A DNA stretch of 64,000 nt from JAJCYL01 sp040222875 (GCA_040222875.1 JAVKCG010000054.1:170899-234898), one strand, 5' to 3'; numbered from the stretch's first letter, positions 21,224-30,829 are shown. Numbers and translations: made by a program. The notes: generated by a model not told the origin, from the sequence alone.

Positions 21224-23917
21224 ATGATTCTAAAATTTGAAATTGAGTATCATACCCAACCGGGAGAGCAACTTTTTATTAGCGGAAAAAGTGAAAAAAT
21301 TGGTAAGTGGAAAGAAGATAAAGCATTTCCCATGGTTTATACAGGAAGTGGCAAATGGGAAGCTGAAATATCCTACAAATCAATTGAGGTAATAGAATAT
21401 AAATACTTTATAAAGAGATACTACGGTACAGAATGGGAATTTGGAGATGTTCGCATTATTTCAATTCCGGAACAGAATTCAGTAAAAATTAGAGACTGGT
21501 GGCGATCTAAAACTAACGAACAAAATGTCTTAAAAACTTCTCCATTTCAGGAAGCTTTTTTTAAGAGAGCCATCAATAAAAAGGTCGCACCAAAAAGTAA
21601 GGCCAAAGCCAATGTTCAATTTAGTTTGATGGCTGTCCAAATTGATCCCGGCATTTCGGTATGCATTGGCGGGGATTGTGCTGAACTAGGCAACTGGGAC
21701 GAAAAGAAAGTCAAAGTCCTGAATGACAGCGATTATCCGAATTGGAAAGTTTCATTGAAGGTCGGTAATAAAGTATCGAGTATCAGATATAAGTATGGGC
21801 TTTATGATATAACAAAAAAGAGCGTTGTGAGTTGGGAAACCGGTGACAACCGATTAGCCGAGTTAGAAGCACAAGTTGATTCACAAATTTTTGTTGATGA
21901 GCATTTAAGACATCCAGCGGGTAATTGGAGGGGCAGCGGCGTAGCTATACCCGTTTTTTCAATTCGCTCTAAATCTGGATTAGGCGTAGGCGAATTTTCT
22001 GATCTCAAATTACTGGTTGATTGGGCAGTAAAAACAGGAATGAAAGCCGTTCAGGTTTTACCTATTAACGACACTGTGGCTACACACACATGGGTTGATT
22101 CTTATCCCTATGCTGCAATTTCAGTTTTTGCCTTGCACCCGATTTATGCCAACCTGAACCAAATGGGTCACCTGGATGATGCGAAGGAAACGGCGAGGTT
22201 CAGTGAGCTACAGCGAGAGTTGAACAGGCTTGAAACCATAGATTACGAGGCCGTTTTAATGGCCAAGTCAGAATACTTCAAACTCCTTTTCGATCAAGAC
22301 GGTTCAAAGACGCTCTCCTCAAAAGATTTCAAAGCTTTTTACAAGCGAAATAATCATTGGCTAAAACCATACGCCGCCTTCAGCTATTTGAGGGATTTAA
22401 ACGGCACAGCAGATTTTAGCCAATGGGGCCAATACAGCAAATTCAATCAAGACGCTATTGACAAGTTAGTGTCACCTCAGTCGAAAAATTATAAGCACAT
22501 TGCCATTAACTATTTCATTCAATACCATCTTGACAAGCAACTCCGTGATAGCAGTGAATATGCCAGAAAACATGGGGTGGTCTTAAAAGGAGATATACCA
22601 ATTGGCATTTACAGGCACAGCGTTGATGCATGGATGACCCCTGAGCTTTTTAATATGGAAGGGCAGGCAGGTGCACCACCGGATGCTTTTTCGACATCAG
22701 GCCAAAACTGGGGATTCCCTACATACAACTGGCAGCAAATGGCTGAAGACGGCTTTAAATGGTGGCGTGAAAGGATGGCTAAAATGGCCGATTATTTTGA
22801 TGTGTACCGCATCGATCACATTCTTGGTTTTTTCAGGATTTGGGAAATACCCTGGCAACATGTCGAAGGTACACTTGGAAGGTTTAATCCCGCTCTTCCC
22901 ATTTCAATTGATGAGTTGAAAACTTGGGGTATTGATTTCAACTATCAAAGAATGGCGAAGCCCTATATTGTAGACTATGTCGTAAACGAAATATTTGGTG
23001 AGCAAGCCGGGGCTGTGAAAGAGCAATATCTAAACAATGATTTTTATGGTTCTTACTCCCTAAAAGAAGAGTTTGACACCCAGCGAAAAATCAAAGATAA
23101 TTTTGATCACAAGAATGAAAATGGTGATCAATCACATCGGGATTTTATAAAAAAAGGCCTTCTTCAGTTAGCAAGACAGGTGCTTTTTTTGGAGGCACCT
23201 GATTCAAATGGAAAGGCCTTCAACCCCAACATAGACCTTAATAGCACCTACTCTTTTAGGGATTTAGATGATTTTACTAAAAATCAACTACTAGAGCTTC
23301 ACAGGCAATATTTCTTTCACAGGCACAATGGTTTTTGGCGGGAAAAAGGCATTGAGAAATTACCCGCCATCAAAGATGCAACCAACATGCTGGTGTGTGG
23401 TGAAGATTTGGGAATGGTACCTGCATGTGTCCCGGGGGTAATGGACGAACTTCAAATTTTGAGTCTCGCAATCCAGAGAATGCCAAACGACAACGAAAAA
23501 GAGTTTTGGCACCCAGCTGATACCCCCTACCTGTCTGTATGCAGCACTGGCAGCCATGACACAAGCACTATTCGCCAGTGGTGGGAAGAAGATAGGGATA
23601 AAACCCAACGCTTTTATACCAACATTTTAGGCAACCATGGTGAAGCACCCTATTACTGCGAACCCTGGGTAGTGAACCAGATCATAACACAGCACCTATA
23701 CTCACCAAGTATGTGGGCTATATTTCCCATTCAGGATTTGCTGGCAATGGATGGCGATATTAGAAGGGTTTTTCCACAGGAAGAGCATATCAATCATCCT
23801 GAGATAATCCCTCATTATTGGCGGTACCGACTTCACATTAATATGGAGGACCTTCTGGATGAAGACGAATTTAATGCCCGATTGAAGGAGATGGTTGAGC
23901 AGTCAGGAAGGGGGTAA
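21224..23917 (+). CDS. malQ: 4-alpha-glucanotransferase with two starch-binding domains
   Basis: This GH77 enzyme transfers alpha-1,4-glucan segments in maltose or glycogen metabolism. From the ATG at 21224 it has 897 residues; a TTG two codons upstream is less likely. Two CBM20 starch-binding domains come first (about 1-105 and 128-235, each with a GxW-like strand such as KIGKWKED and ELGNWDEK). The catalytic barrel follows, starting about 240. Key residues are the nucleophile in VYRIDHILGF, the acid/base Glu in CGEDLGMVP and the Asp in GSHDTSTIRQWW. The double-CBM20 layout is that of plant DPE2-type enzymes, which act on maltose and branched heteroglycans. Confidence 0.95.
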   Translation: MILKFEIEYHTQPGEQLFISGKSEKIGKWKEDKAFPMVYTGSGKWEAEISYKSIEVIEYKYFIKRYYGTEWEFGDVRIISIPEQNSVKIRDWWRSKTNEQNVLKTSPFQEAFFKRAINKKVAPKSKAKANVQFSLMAVQIDPGISVCIGGDCAELGNWDEKKVKVLNDSDYPNWKVSLKVGNKVSSIRYKYGLYDITKKSVVSWETGDNRLAELEAQVDSQIFVDEHLRHPAGNWRGSGVAIPVFSIRSKSGLGVGEFSDLKLLVDWAVKTGMKAVQVLPINDTVATHTWVDSYPYAAISVFALHPIYANLNQMGHLDDAKETARFSELQRELNRLETIDYEAVLMAKSEYFKLLFDQDGSKTLSSKDFKAFYKRNNHWLKPYAAFSYLRDLNGTADFSQWGQYSKFNQDAIDKLVSPQSKNYKHIAINYFIQYHLDKQLRDSSEYARKHGVVLKGDIPIGIYRHSVDAWMTPELFNMEGQAGAPPDAFSTSGQNWGFPTYNWQQMAEDGFKWWRERMAKMADYFDVYRIDHILGFFRIWEIPWQHVEGTLGRFNPALPISIDELKTWGIDFNYQRMAKPYIVDYVVNEIFGEQAGAVKEQYLNNDFYGSYSLKEEFDTQRKIKDNFDHKNENGDQSHRDFIKKGLLQLARQVLFLEAPDSNGKAFNPNIDLNSTYSFRDLDDFTKNQLLELHRQYFFHRHNGFWREKGIEKLPAIKDATNMLVCGEDLGMVPACVPGVMDELQILSLAIQRMPNDNEKEFWHPADTPYLSVCSTGSHDTSTIRQWWEEDRDKTQRFYTNILGNHGEAPYYCEPWVVNQIITQHLYSPSMWAIFPIQDLLAMDGDIRRVFPQEEHINHPEIIPHYWRYRLHINMEDLLDEDEFNARLKEMVEQSGRG

Positions 23918-23999
23918 TGTAGGCCATCTTCAATTTTGTTTGCAGACCAACATTCCTATCTCATTTATTTGGTTAACCTTAGATTTTGTTAATCAGAAT

Positions 24000-24458
24000 A
24001 TGAAAGTACATTCTTACAAATCTCATCTAGCCTGGACAGGCAATACTGGGGATGGCACCCAAGATTATAAATCATATTTACGTAGCTATCAGGTAAAGAT
24101 TGAGGGAAAACAAGCTTTTTTAGGATCTTCTGATCCGGCATTTATGGGAGACCCAACAAAGCACAACCCTGAAGAATTGCTTCTAATGGCCCTTTCCAGT
24201 TGCCATATGCTATGGTACTTGCACCTTTGTTCCATCAATAAGATTGTGGTAGAGGAGTATAATGATAGTGCCATTGGCTCCATGATAGAGAACCCAGATG
24301 GCAGTGGAGAATTTAAGGAAGCTATCCTAAGGCCTATTGTGAAAATCTCTGATGGTGATAAACAACTCGCTAAATCCTTACACCAAAAGGCTAATGAAAT
24401 GTGCTTCATTGCCAGATCGGTCAATTTTAAGGTTGATCATCAACCTCAAATCATTTAA
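24000..24458 (+). CDS. OsmC/Ohr-like peroxiredoxin-type protein
   Basis: The ATG at 24000 gives 152 residues, the usual OsmC size. A longer frame reaches back to 23895 but overlaps malQ and has no family similarity there. The core has the first cysteine in LMALSSCHMLWYLHL and the second in NEMCFIARSVN, the thiol pair that reduces organic hydroperoxides. The order PEELLLMALSSCH is diagnostic. A cytoplasmic peroxide-detoxifying role is inferred from the family. The gene lies 82 bp after malQ on the same strand and converges on cdaA with 6 bp between the stop codons. Confidence 0.88.
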   Translation: MKVHSYKSHLAWTGNTGDGTQDYKSYLRSYQVKIEGKQAFLGSSDPAFMGDPTKHNPEELLLMALSSCHMLWYLHLCSINKIVVEEYNDSAIGSMIENPDGSGEFKEAILRPIVKISDGDKQLAKSLHQKANEMCFIARSVNFKVDHQPQII

Positions 24459-24464
24459 TGGTTG

Positions 24465-25409
24465 TTAGCCTGCCTTTTTGGTGGTGGTATCTTCCACTTC
24501 TTCCATTAATTCAGCCATCGGGTTAGATTCTTCGGCTACCTCAGGTTTTAATTCGGTATTCACATTTGCTGGTTCAGGTTTTTCTGGCTTAACGGGCTCC
24601 GATTCTTTACGCTTCTCGCTACTTTCCTTCTTTGAATCCTCCTCAACAAGATATTCATGAATAGTTTTTCTAAGTTCATTTGGGGCCAGGTTATGGTTAA
24701 TATCCCCGTTTCTAACGGAAGATATTTGGCCAGTTTCTTCTGAAACTATTACCAACAGAGCATCAGTAATTTCGGACATGCCAATTGCCGCTCTGTGCCT
24801 AAGCCCAAATTGTGCTGGTAAATCAGTTTGCTCCGTAACAGGCAAGATACATCTAGCAGCCACAATTTTATTCTTATAAATAATTACGGCGCCATCATGC
24901 AGTGGGCTGTATTTATTGAAAATGGCCATTAACAATCTCTTGGAAACAATGGCATCGATTGGGTCTCCTGACTCGGCATAGAACTTCAAACCTGAGTTTT
25001 TGGAAATCACCATTAGCGCTCCGGTGTTTGACCCTCCCATCGCTTTTGAGGCCTCCACAATTGGGGTGATATTCATTCCTTCTGATGAAGAACCTTTCAT
25101 CAACCCACCTATATTTTTTAATATATTGTCTCTATCAAATGCTGTTGTCCGGCCAATTACCAATAAGAATTTCCTTATCTCCTGCTGAAAGAGAATGATA
25201 ACTGCAATGACACCAACCCCCATAAACTGACCAAGAATATTGGTGAGTAACTCCATTTCAGCTGCCCTCACAATCAGATAAATCAAGTACAGCGAAAGAA
25301 AACCAAGGAACACCCGTATCGCCACACTGCCTCTAATGAGTTTATAGGCCTGGGTCAATAGAATGCTTACCAGGAGGACATCAAAGATGTCTACCCAATC
25401 AACTTCCAT
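24465..25409 (-). CDS. cdaA: Diadenylate cyclase CdaA
   Basis: This membrane enzyme makes the second messenger c-di-AMP from two ATP. Three transmembrane segments occupy about the first 90 residues. The DAC domain carries the catalytic signature LHDGAVII and GLRHRAAIG. A low-complexity Glu/Pro/Lys tail of about 60 residues closes the protein. The ATG at 25409 (MEVDWVDIFD) gives 314 residues; an upstream TTG at 25436 overlaps the folP stop and is less likely. folP is immediately upstream, a pairing common in Bacteroidota. Potassium and envelope homeostasis are the usual targets of c-di-AMP. Confidence 0.93.
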   Translation of the reverse strand: MEVDWVDIFDVLLVSILLTQAYKLIRGSVAIRVFLGFLSLYLIYLIVRAAEMELLTNILGQFMGVGVIAVIILFQQEIRKFLLVIGRTTAFDRDNILKNIGGLMKGSSSEGMNITPIVEASKAMGGSNTGALMVISKNSGLKFYAESGDPIDAIVSKRLLMAIFNKYSPLHDGAVIIYKNKIVAARCILPVTEQTDLPAQFGLRHRAAIGMSEITDALLVIVSEETGQISSVRNGDINHNLAPNELRKTIHEYLVEEDSKKESSEKRKESEPVKPEKPEPANVNTELKPEVAEESNPMAELMEEVEDTTTKKAG

Positions 25410-25432
25410 AAACCCTATTTTAAATAAATAGA

Positions 25433-26287
25433 TCAAACCCAGGTTTTTTGATATAGTCTTACCGTCTCAATCGCTTCCTTAACGTCATGCACCCTTAGAA
25501 TTGAAGCGCCACTCATTAATGCAATCATATTGAGTGCCGTTGTTCCATTTAAGGCATCTTCGGGGGTTCCACCAAGGAATTTGTAAATCATTGATTTTCT
25601 GGAAATACCAGCTAGAATCGGCATCCCTAAGTTACGAAAATAGGCCAAGTTTTTCAGCAGCGTATAATTTTGATCAAGGTCTTTGGAGAAACCAAAGCAT
25701 GGGTCAATAATAATATCATATACACCCAGCTTCTTCAGTTCCCTGGAAGCTATGGTAAAATGGTCCATTATATCTCCTATCAGGTTGCCGTATTGTGTGG
25801 AGGACATCATTGTCTCAAATGAACCTTGAATGTGACCCAATATGTACGGACACTTTAAATCAGCCACAGTTTTGAACATATTGCTATCCAACAGTCCCCC
25901 TGAAATGTCATTAACGATAGTGGCTCCTGCCATAACTGCTTCCCTCGCCACTCCCGATCTGAATGTATCAACAGAAATATATGTCTCATGAAATTCGGCT
26001 AAAATGGCCTTAATGCCCGGTACCACACGGTCAATTTCCTCTGCTTCGGAAACCGGCTCAGCATTTGGCCTGGTTGAATGCCCCCCAATATCAATAATGC
26101 CAGCTCCTTCTGATAGCATTATCCCCGCCTGCTGAACCGTCGTTTCAACACTCAAAACCCTGCTTTTTTTATGGAACGAATCTGGCGTTACGTTGATTAC
26201 ACCCATCACCAATGGAGTGCTGAGGTCAAGGATTTCCCCTTTGATATTCAAAGTTGTTTTTAACGGCACAAGAGAGGGATTGAACAT
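25433..26287 (-). CDS. folP: Dihydropteroate synthase
   Basis: This TIM-barrel enzyme condenses p-aminobenzoate with the pterin diphosphate in folate synthesis and is the sulfonamide target. Signatures are MGVINVTPDSF near residue 28, DIGGHSTRPNAEPV (about 66-79), NDISGG (about 117), and FGFSKD with GISRKSMI later in the chain. The 284-residue length is normal. The ATG is at 26287, with a 49-bp divergent intergenic region to the DUF1599 gene. It is probably the first gene of a folP-cdaA operon. Confidence 0.95.
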   Translation of the reverse strand: MFNPSLVPLKTTLNIKGEILDLSTPLVMGVINVTPDSFHKKSRVLSVETTVQQAGIMLSEGAGIIDIGGHSTRPNAEPVSEAEEIDRVVPGIKAILAEFHETYISVDTFRSGVAREAVMAGATIVNDISGGLLDSNMFKTVADLKCPYILGHIQGSFETMMSSTQYGNLIGDIMDHFTIASRELKKLGVYDIIIDPCFGFSKDLDQNYTLLKNLAYFRNLGMPILAGISRKSMIYKFLGGTPEDALNGTTALNMIALMSGASILRVHDVKEAIETVRLYQKTWV

Positions 26288-26336
26288 TATGGATTGACCT
26301 TAACTAACTTTAATTTGGCCCAATAATTCATTAATT

Positions 26337-26876
26337 GTGAAAGAGTCAACTCAGGGCGAATATAGAGCGGTAATTGAGGAATGTAAAGACATTTTCAGGA
26401 AGAAAACGCAGGATTACGGAACGGCCTGGAGAATCCTCAGGCTACCATCAATTACAGATCAAATTTTCATCAAAGCCCAACGCATTCGCTCCATTCAGGA
26501 GAAAGGTACACAGAAGGTTGATGAGGATATTAGCAATGAATTTATCGGCATCATTAACTATTGTCTTATCGCTTTGGTGCAATCTCAATTGAATGGTAGC
26601 AGCAATTTGAAAATGACTTATGAAGAACTTGAGCCTCATTATGACCGCTCAGTCGCCGAAACAATGGAGCTACTTCAAAATAAGAATCATGACTACGATG
26701 AAGCATGGCGTGACATGCGGGTGAGCTCAATGACTGACATAATTTTGATGAAGCTTTTGAGGGTCAAGCAAATTGAAGACAATCAGGGGGAAACGTTGAT
26801 ATCAGAAGGTGTCGCTGCCAATTATCAGGACATCATTAATTACTCTGTTTTCTCGCTGATCAAACTAAAAAACTAG
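26337..26876 (+). CDS. DUF1599 domain-containing protein
   Basis: The 179-residue product is a tandem duplication. DYGTAWRILRLPSITDQIFIK in the first half corresponds to DYDEAWRDMRVSSMTDIILMK in the second, each followed by KAQRIRSIQ- or KLLRVKQIE-like and IINY segments. This is the DUF1599 pattern seen throughout Bacteroidota; its function is unknown, though the helical metal-site-like repeats recall MazG-type nucleotide hydrolases. The likely start is a GTG at 26337. It heads a run with the BT_3928-type gene (3 bp) and aroK (2 bp). Confidence 0.85.
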   Translation: MKESTQGEYRAVIEECKDIFRKKTQDYGTAWRILRLPSITDQIFIKAQRIRSIQEKGTQKVDEDISNEFIGIINYCLIALVQSQLNGSSNLKMTYEELEPHYDRSVAETMELLQNKNHDYDEAWRDMRVSSMTDIILMKLLRVKQIEDNQGETLISEGVAANYQDIINYSVFSLIKLKN

Positions 26877-26879
26877 ATT

Positions 26880-27968
26880 ATGAAATTTATCATGGAAGCC
26901 GCCAGAATATTGGTTGCAGGCTTGTTCATTTTTTCAGGGTTGATCAAACTGAATGATCCTGTGGGCATGGCAATAAAGTTAGAAGAATACTTTGAGGTAT
27001 TCGCAACAGACCTCGGCTCATTCTTTCATGTATTTGTTCCTTATGCTCTCCCAATTGCGGTATTCATAATTGTATTAGAAGTGCTGTTAGGTGTGGCGCT
27101 TATGCTCAACTACAAAATGGTGCAAACCACTATTTTGCTTTTATTGTTAATTATGTTTTTTACAGGTCTCACATTTTATTCAGCATATTTTAATAAAGTG
27201 ACAGATTGTGGGTGCTTCGGGGATGCAATCAAATTGACACCGTGGGAGTCGTTCTTTAAGGATGCAGTGCTGTTAGTGCTTTCTGGGATAATCTTCCTTA
27301 ATGGGTCCATGTTTGATCCCTTCATAAAAAAGCCCATTTTAAACGGAATTATGGCTGGTGTCTTGATAGTTTCTGTTGCCACTGGTATTTATGCTATCAA
27401 TAATCTACCTTTTATTGATTTCAGGACTTACAAGATCGGTAACCATATACCTACATTAATGGCCCCCTCAGGTGAACTGAAATATGAATATGTGATGACC
27501 AAAGATGGAGAAGAGCATCGATTCACTGATTACCCTACAGATGAATCTTATGAGTTTAAAGAAATGGTAGTCCTCAATCCCGAGGTGCAACCAAAAATTA
27601 CTGATTATGGTGTTTGGAATGATGAAGGTGAGTTCACTATGGACACTTTTGAAGGGAACAAATTATTTGTGATCGTTTATAACAGTGCAAGGGCAAGTAA
27701 AGATTTTGAGGCAATCAATGAGCTGGTGGCTAGTTTAAGTAGTAATGTTGAGGTGTATGCGCTTACCTCGACTGATGGTAATGTATTTGAACCATTTCTT
27801 CAAGAGGTTGGGTTAAATATACCTTACTACTACGCTGATGCAACCGTTTTAAAAACCATAGTGCGATCAAACCCAGGGGTTTGGCTTTTGCAGGAAGGAA
27901 CCGTAAAAGGTAAATGGCATTATCGCAATACACCTTCAGCAGATGAGGTGATGAGCCTGCTTAATTAA
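26880..27968 (+). CDS. BT_3928/DoxX-like integral membrane protein
   Basis: This 362-residue protein has four hydrophobic segments in its first 170 residues (ILVAGLFIFSGLIKLNDP is the DoxX/MauE-like start) and a Cys pair TDCGCFGDAIKLTPW typical of this family. The C-terminal 180 residues form a soluble domain resembling a thioredoxin-like fold without an obvious CxxC. It is the standard BT_3928 family layout, linked to DUF1599 in Bacteroidota. A role in envelope thiol or quinone redox chemistry is suggested by the DoxX-like part, but is not established. Confidence 0.82.
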   Translation: MKFIMEAARILVAGLFIFSGLIKLNDPVGMAIKLEEYFEVFATDLGSFFHVFVPYALPIAVFIIVLEVLLGVALMLNYKMVQTTILLLLLIMFFTGLTFYSAYFNKVTDCGCFGDAIKLTPWESFFKDAVLLVLSGIIFLNGSMFDPFIKKPILNGIMAGVLIVSVATGIYAINNLPFIDFRTYKIGNHIPTLMAPSGELKYEYVMTKDGEEHRFTDYPTDESYEFKEMVVLNPEVQPKITDYGVWNDEGEFTMDTFEGNKLFVIVYNSARASKDFEAINELVASLSSNVEVYALTSTDGNVFEPFLQEVGLNIPYYYADATVLKTIVRSNPGVWLLQEGTVKGKWHYRNTPSADEVMSLLN

Positions 27969-27970
27969 CC

Positions 27971-28486
27971 TTGGCTTTACCTGATAAAATATTCCTTATT
28001 GGTATGCCTGGTTGTGGTAAAACTACACTTGGCCAACAATTAGCTGCCGAGATCAATTATCCCTTTATTGATCTCGATGATGAAATTGAAAATTCCGAAG
28101 AAAGGTCAATTCCTCAAATTTTTGAAGAAATTGGAGAAGGGTATTTCCGCAGGATTGAAGCAGAAAGACTTAGAAGCGTAACCAAGCAGCATGAAATGTT
28201 TGTTATGGCTTGCGGTGGAGGCACCCCCTGCTTTCATGACAATATGAAATTTATTAATGAGAATGGGCTGAGTATCTATCTCAAGGCAGAAATACCATTA
28301 TTGGTAAAAAGGATGCAAGCATCAGAAATTGATAAACGCCCACTGGTAAAGGAATCGGCGAGTAATTTAGAAACATTACTAATTGACAAACTTTCGAAAA
28401 GAAGTAGGTTCTATAATTCTGCTGAAATTACCATAAAGGCAGATTCTTCAACGGAGGAACTCATGGATAAAATCTTCACAAGATAA
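27971..28486 (+). CDS. aroK: Shikimate kinase
   Basis: This 171-residue enzyme phosphorylates shikimate in aromatic amino acid synthesis. The P-loop GMPGCGKTTLG lies at residues 11-21, the substrate Asp motif is DLDDEIE, the Arg in EGYFRRIE and the CGGGTPC segment contact shikimate, and DKRPLV is the LID region. The only start that leaves the first beta strand intact is a TTG at 27971; the next ATG falls inside the P-loop. It is the third gene of the DUF1599 run. Its stop codon is adjacent to the oppositely oriented pckA terminator. Confidence 0.93.
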   Translation: MALPDKIFLIGMPGCGKTTLGQQLAAEINYPFIDLDDEIENSEERSIPQIFEEIGEGYFRRIEAERLRSVTKQHEMFVMACGGGTPCFHDNMKFINENGLSIYLKAEIPLLVKRMQASEIDKRPLVKESASNLETLLIDKLSKRSRFYNSAEITIKADSSTEELMDKIFTR

Positions 28487-28515
28487 AAAAAGCCCCTTAA
28501 CAAAGTTAGGGGCTT
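28486..28515 (-). terminator. pckA intrinsic terminator
   Basis: AAGCCCCT pairs with AGGGGCTT, plus AAC/GTT around an AAA loop with one bulged T. On the minus strand the stem is followed by a run of seven T residues ending at the aroK stop codon, so it terminates pckA. On the plus strand the T-tail is poor, so it may only partly stop aroK transcription. Confidence 0.8.
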
Positions 28516-28549
28516 AATCAATTGGGAGGTTTGAAAAAAAACTTTTGTC

Positions 28550-30172
28550 CTATGCCGTCACATAGTTATGGTTCTGTTTTGGGGCTCCGCCCATTATGTC
28601 GTCATTAGCGAAATCAGCGTACTTTTTAAAGTTTTCAGTGAACGCTAATGCCAGCTCATTTGCTTTTTTATAGTAGCCCTGGTCGTCTTTCCAGGTTTCC
28701 CTTGGCGACAGCACTTCCGATGGTACGTCAGGGCAGGTCATGGGAATAGAAACACCGAAAATAGAGTGCTCCCTGTAACCAACGTTATCAAGCGTTCCAT
28801 TTAGGGCCGCGGTAATCATAGCCCTGGTGAATGGTAATTTCATCCTTGTACCAACGCCATATGGGCCACCTGTCCAGCCGGTATTTACCATCCAGACATT
28901 CACATCATATTCCTTCATTTTCTTGCCAAGCATTTCAGCATATTTGGTCGGGTGCAGCGGCAAAAAAGGCGCACCAAAACAAGCACTAAAAACCACTTGT
29001 GGCTCTGTAATACCAGCTTCGGTACCCGCTACTTTGGCAGTATAGCCTGATATAAAATGGTACATTGCCTGCCCAGGGGTCATCTTGGAAATCGGAGGTA
29101 AAACACCATAGGCATCGCAGGTAAGGAAGAAAATGTTTTTGGGAGGTCCGCCTACTGCTGGCTCCACAGCATTCCTGATGTGATGAAGCGGGTATGATGT
29201 TCTGGTGTTTTCTGTAACAGATGCGTCCTCGTAGTTTATTTCTGTCGTACCAGGATGAAACCTGGTGTTTTCAACAATTGCCCCAAACCTGATGGCATCA
29301 TAAATGTCAGGCTCCTTCTCGTGGGTAAGGTCAATCACTTTGGCATAGCAACCCCCTTCAAAATTGAATACATTTTTATCTGTCCACCCATGCTCATCGT
29401 CACCAATCAAGCCTCTGTTGGGGTCGGCAGATAGCGTGGTTTTACCAGTGCCAGACAACCCAAAGAAAATTGCTGTGTCGTGATATTTATGGCCAATGTT
29501 TGCAGAGCAGTGCATGCTCAAAACATCATGTTCCTGAGGCAATAAATAATTAAGTACTGAAAAAATCCCTTTCTTCATTTCACCTGCATAGCCAGTACCC
29601 CCTATTAAAATCATCCTTTTTGTAAAGTTGATGATCGCAAAATTCTTTTGCCTCGTTCCTACTTCTTCAGGGTTCACCTCAAAGTCAGGGGCACATATTA
29701 TTGTAAAATTGGGCTCAAAGGTTTCCAGCTTATATTTCTCGGCCCTAAGGAACATATTGTGGCAAAACAAATTGTGCCAGGCCATGGTGTTCACAACCCT
29801 CAGCCTTAAGCGGTACGTTTTGTCTGCTCCTGCATAGGCATCCCTTACATAAACTTTTTTATCTTCCAGATGCTTGATCATCTGCCCCAGGATTTTATCG
29901 AAATTATCCTCTGAAATAGGGATGTTAACGTTGCCCCACCAAACGGTGTCTTTGGTTTTTGCATCTTCGACTACAAACCTATCCTTGGGTGAGCGGCCTG
30001 TAAACGTACCTGTATCACACATCAGTGCACCATTATCAGTAAGATGGCCTTCACCATTTCTTACCGCATCTTCCACCAGTTGAGCCGGTGTCATGTTCCA
30101 GTGTGCCTCTTTTACTTTCTTGATCCCAATTTTATCAAGTCCGTGGGATGACTTTAAGCCAGATTCGATCAT
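28550..30172 (-). CDS. pckA: Phosphoenolpyruvate carboxykinase (ATP)
   Basis: This 540-residue cytosolic enzyme converts oxaloacetate and ATP to phosphoenolpyruvate in gluconeogenesis. The kinase 1 motif is GLSGTGKTTLSADP and the kinase 2/metal motif is IGDDEHGW. FTGRSPKDRFVVED at the N-terminus and NTGWTGGPYG toward the C-terminus are diagnostic. Its length is normal. The gene is monocistronic, with its own promoter (30203-30232) and terminator (28486-28515). Confidence 0.97.
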   Translation of the reverse strand: MIESGLKSSHGLDKIGIKKVKEAHWNMTPAQLVEDAVRNGEGHLTDNGALMCDTGTFTGRSPKDRFVVEDAKTKDTVWWGNVNIPISEDNFDKILGQMIKHLEDKKVYVRDAYAGADKTYRLRLRVVNTMAWHNLFCHNMFLRAEKYKLETFEPNFTIICAPDFEVNPEEVGTRQKNFAIINFTKRMILIGGTGYAGEMKKGIFSVLNYLLPQEHDVLSMHCSANIGHKYHDTAIFFGLSGTGKTTLSADPNRGLIGDDEHGWTDKNVFNFEGGCYAKVIDLTHEKEPDIYDAIRFGAIVENTRFHPGTTEINYEDASVTENTRTSYPLHHIRNAVEPAVGGPPKNIFFLTCDAYGVLPPISKMTPGQAMYHFISGYTAKVAGTEAGITEPQVVFSACFGAPFLPLHPTKYAEMLGKKMKEYDVNVWMVNTGWTGGPYGVGTRMKLPFTRAMITAALNGTLDNVGYREHSIFGVSIPMTCPDVPSEVLSPRETWKDDQGYYKKANELALAFTENFKKYADFANDDIMGGAPKQNHNYVTA

Positions 30173-30202
30173 TTACGGTTGTGTTATAGAAATATGAAAG
30201 TG

Positions 30203-30232
30203 CAAAAATATCTTTTAAAAAAATGATTTCAA
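30203..30232 (-). promoter_or_regulatory. pckA promoter, Bacteroidota type
   Basis: On the minus strand TTG (30230-30232) is followed by 19 bases and TATTTTTG (30203-30210), matching the Bacteroidota consensus TTG-N19-TAnnTTTG. It gives a leader of about 25 nt before the pckA ATG. Confidence 0.65.
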
Positions 30233-30343
30233 TCGTTTGCAACTATTATTTCTGAATTTAAAAACCAATACCACTTTTAGATGTTTTAGGTCAATAATTT
30301 TTGTTTTTTATGGGCTTTGAATTATCTCTGTCCACGATAAATT

Positions 30344-30829
30344 ATGGTCAAAAAACTTTATCTGGTGCGACATGCCACGGCTGAAGAAACCCAATCAGGT
30401 TTCAAGGATATTGACAGGAACCTCAACGCCACCGGTTTAAGGGATGCCAACAGGCTAGGTAACTTCCTGGCATCAAATCAAATAATGCCAGATATGGTCA
30501 TAAGCAGTGATGCCATTAGGGCACAGCAAACTGCACAAGTGATCGCTGAACAAATCAAGTTTACCTTTTCAAAAATTAAAGTTGACGCTGATATTTACGA
30601 GGCATCAGTAAGAACGCTTTTGAGAGTGATTAACGAATTTGAAAACGGTGATGAAGTATTGCTTGTGGCGCATAATCCAGGCATCACATTTTTGGCAGAG
30701 TATCTAACTGGAGAAAATGTTGGCAACATGGCGCCTGGTTCGTTGACGGTAATAAAATTGCAGGCCAATTCCTGGAAAGAAATCTCAGAGAAAACCGGAT
30801 CGTTGGAGTCCATCCGGCATCCGGATTAA
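30344..30829 (+). CDS. SixA-like histidine phosphatase
   Basis: The 161-residue protein has the histidine-phosphatase RHA motif (YLVRHATAEE, residues 6-15), the second His in LVAHNPGI (about 105-112) and the Arg of SSDAIRAQQTA. This is the compact SixA-type domain, which removes phosphate from His-containing phosphotransfer proteins, although many relatives have other substrates. Its stop codon directly abuts the NhaC gene on the other strand (no intervening base). Confidence 0.9.
   Translation: MVKKLYLVRHATAEETQSGFKDIDRNLNATGLRDANRLGNFLASNQIMPDMVISSDAIRAQQTAQVIAEQIKFTFSKIKVDADIYEASVRTLLRVINEFENGDEVLLVAHNPGITFLAEYLTGENVGNMAPGSLTVIKLQANSWKEISEKTGSLESIRHPD

Noticed and set aside
23895..23999. 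Longer N-terminus for the OsmC protein
   Set aside because: The extra 35 codons overlap the end of malQ and have no OsmC similarity; the ATG at 24000 gives the normal family length.
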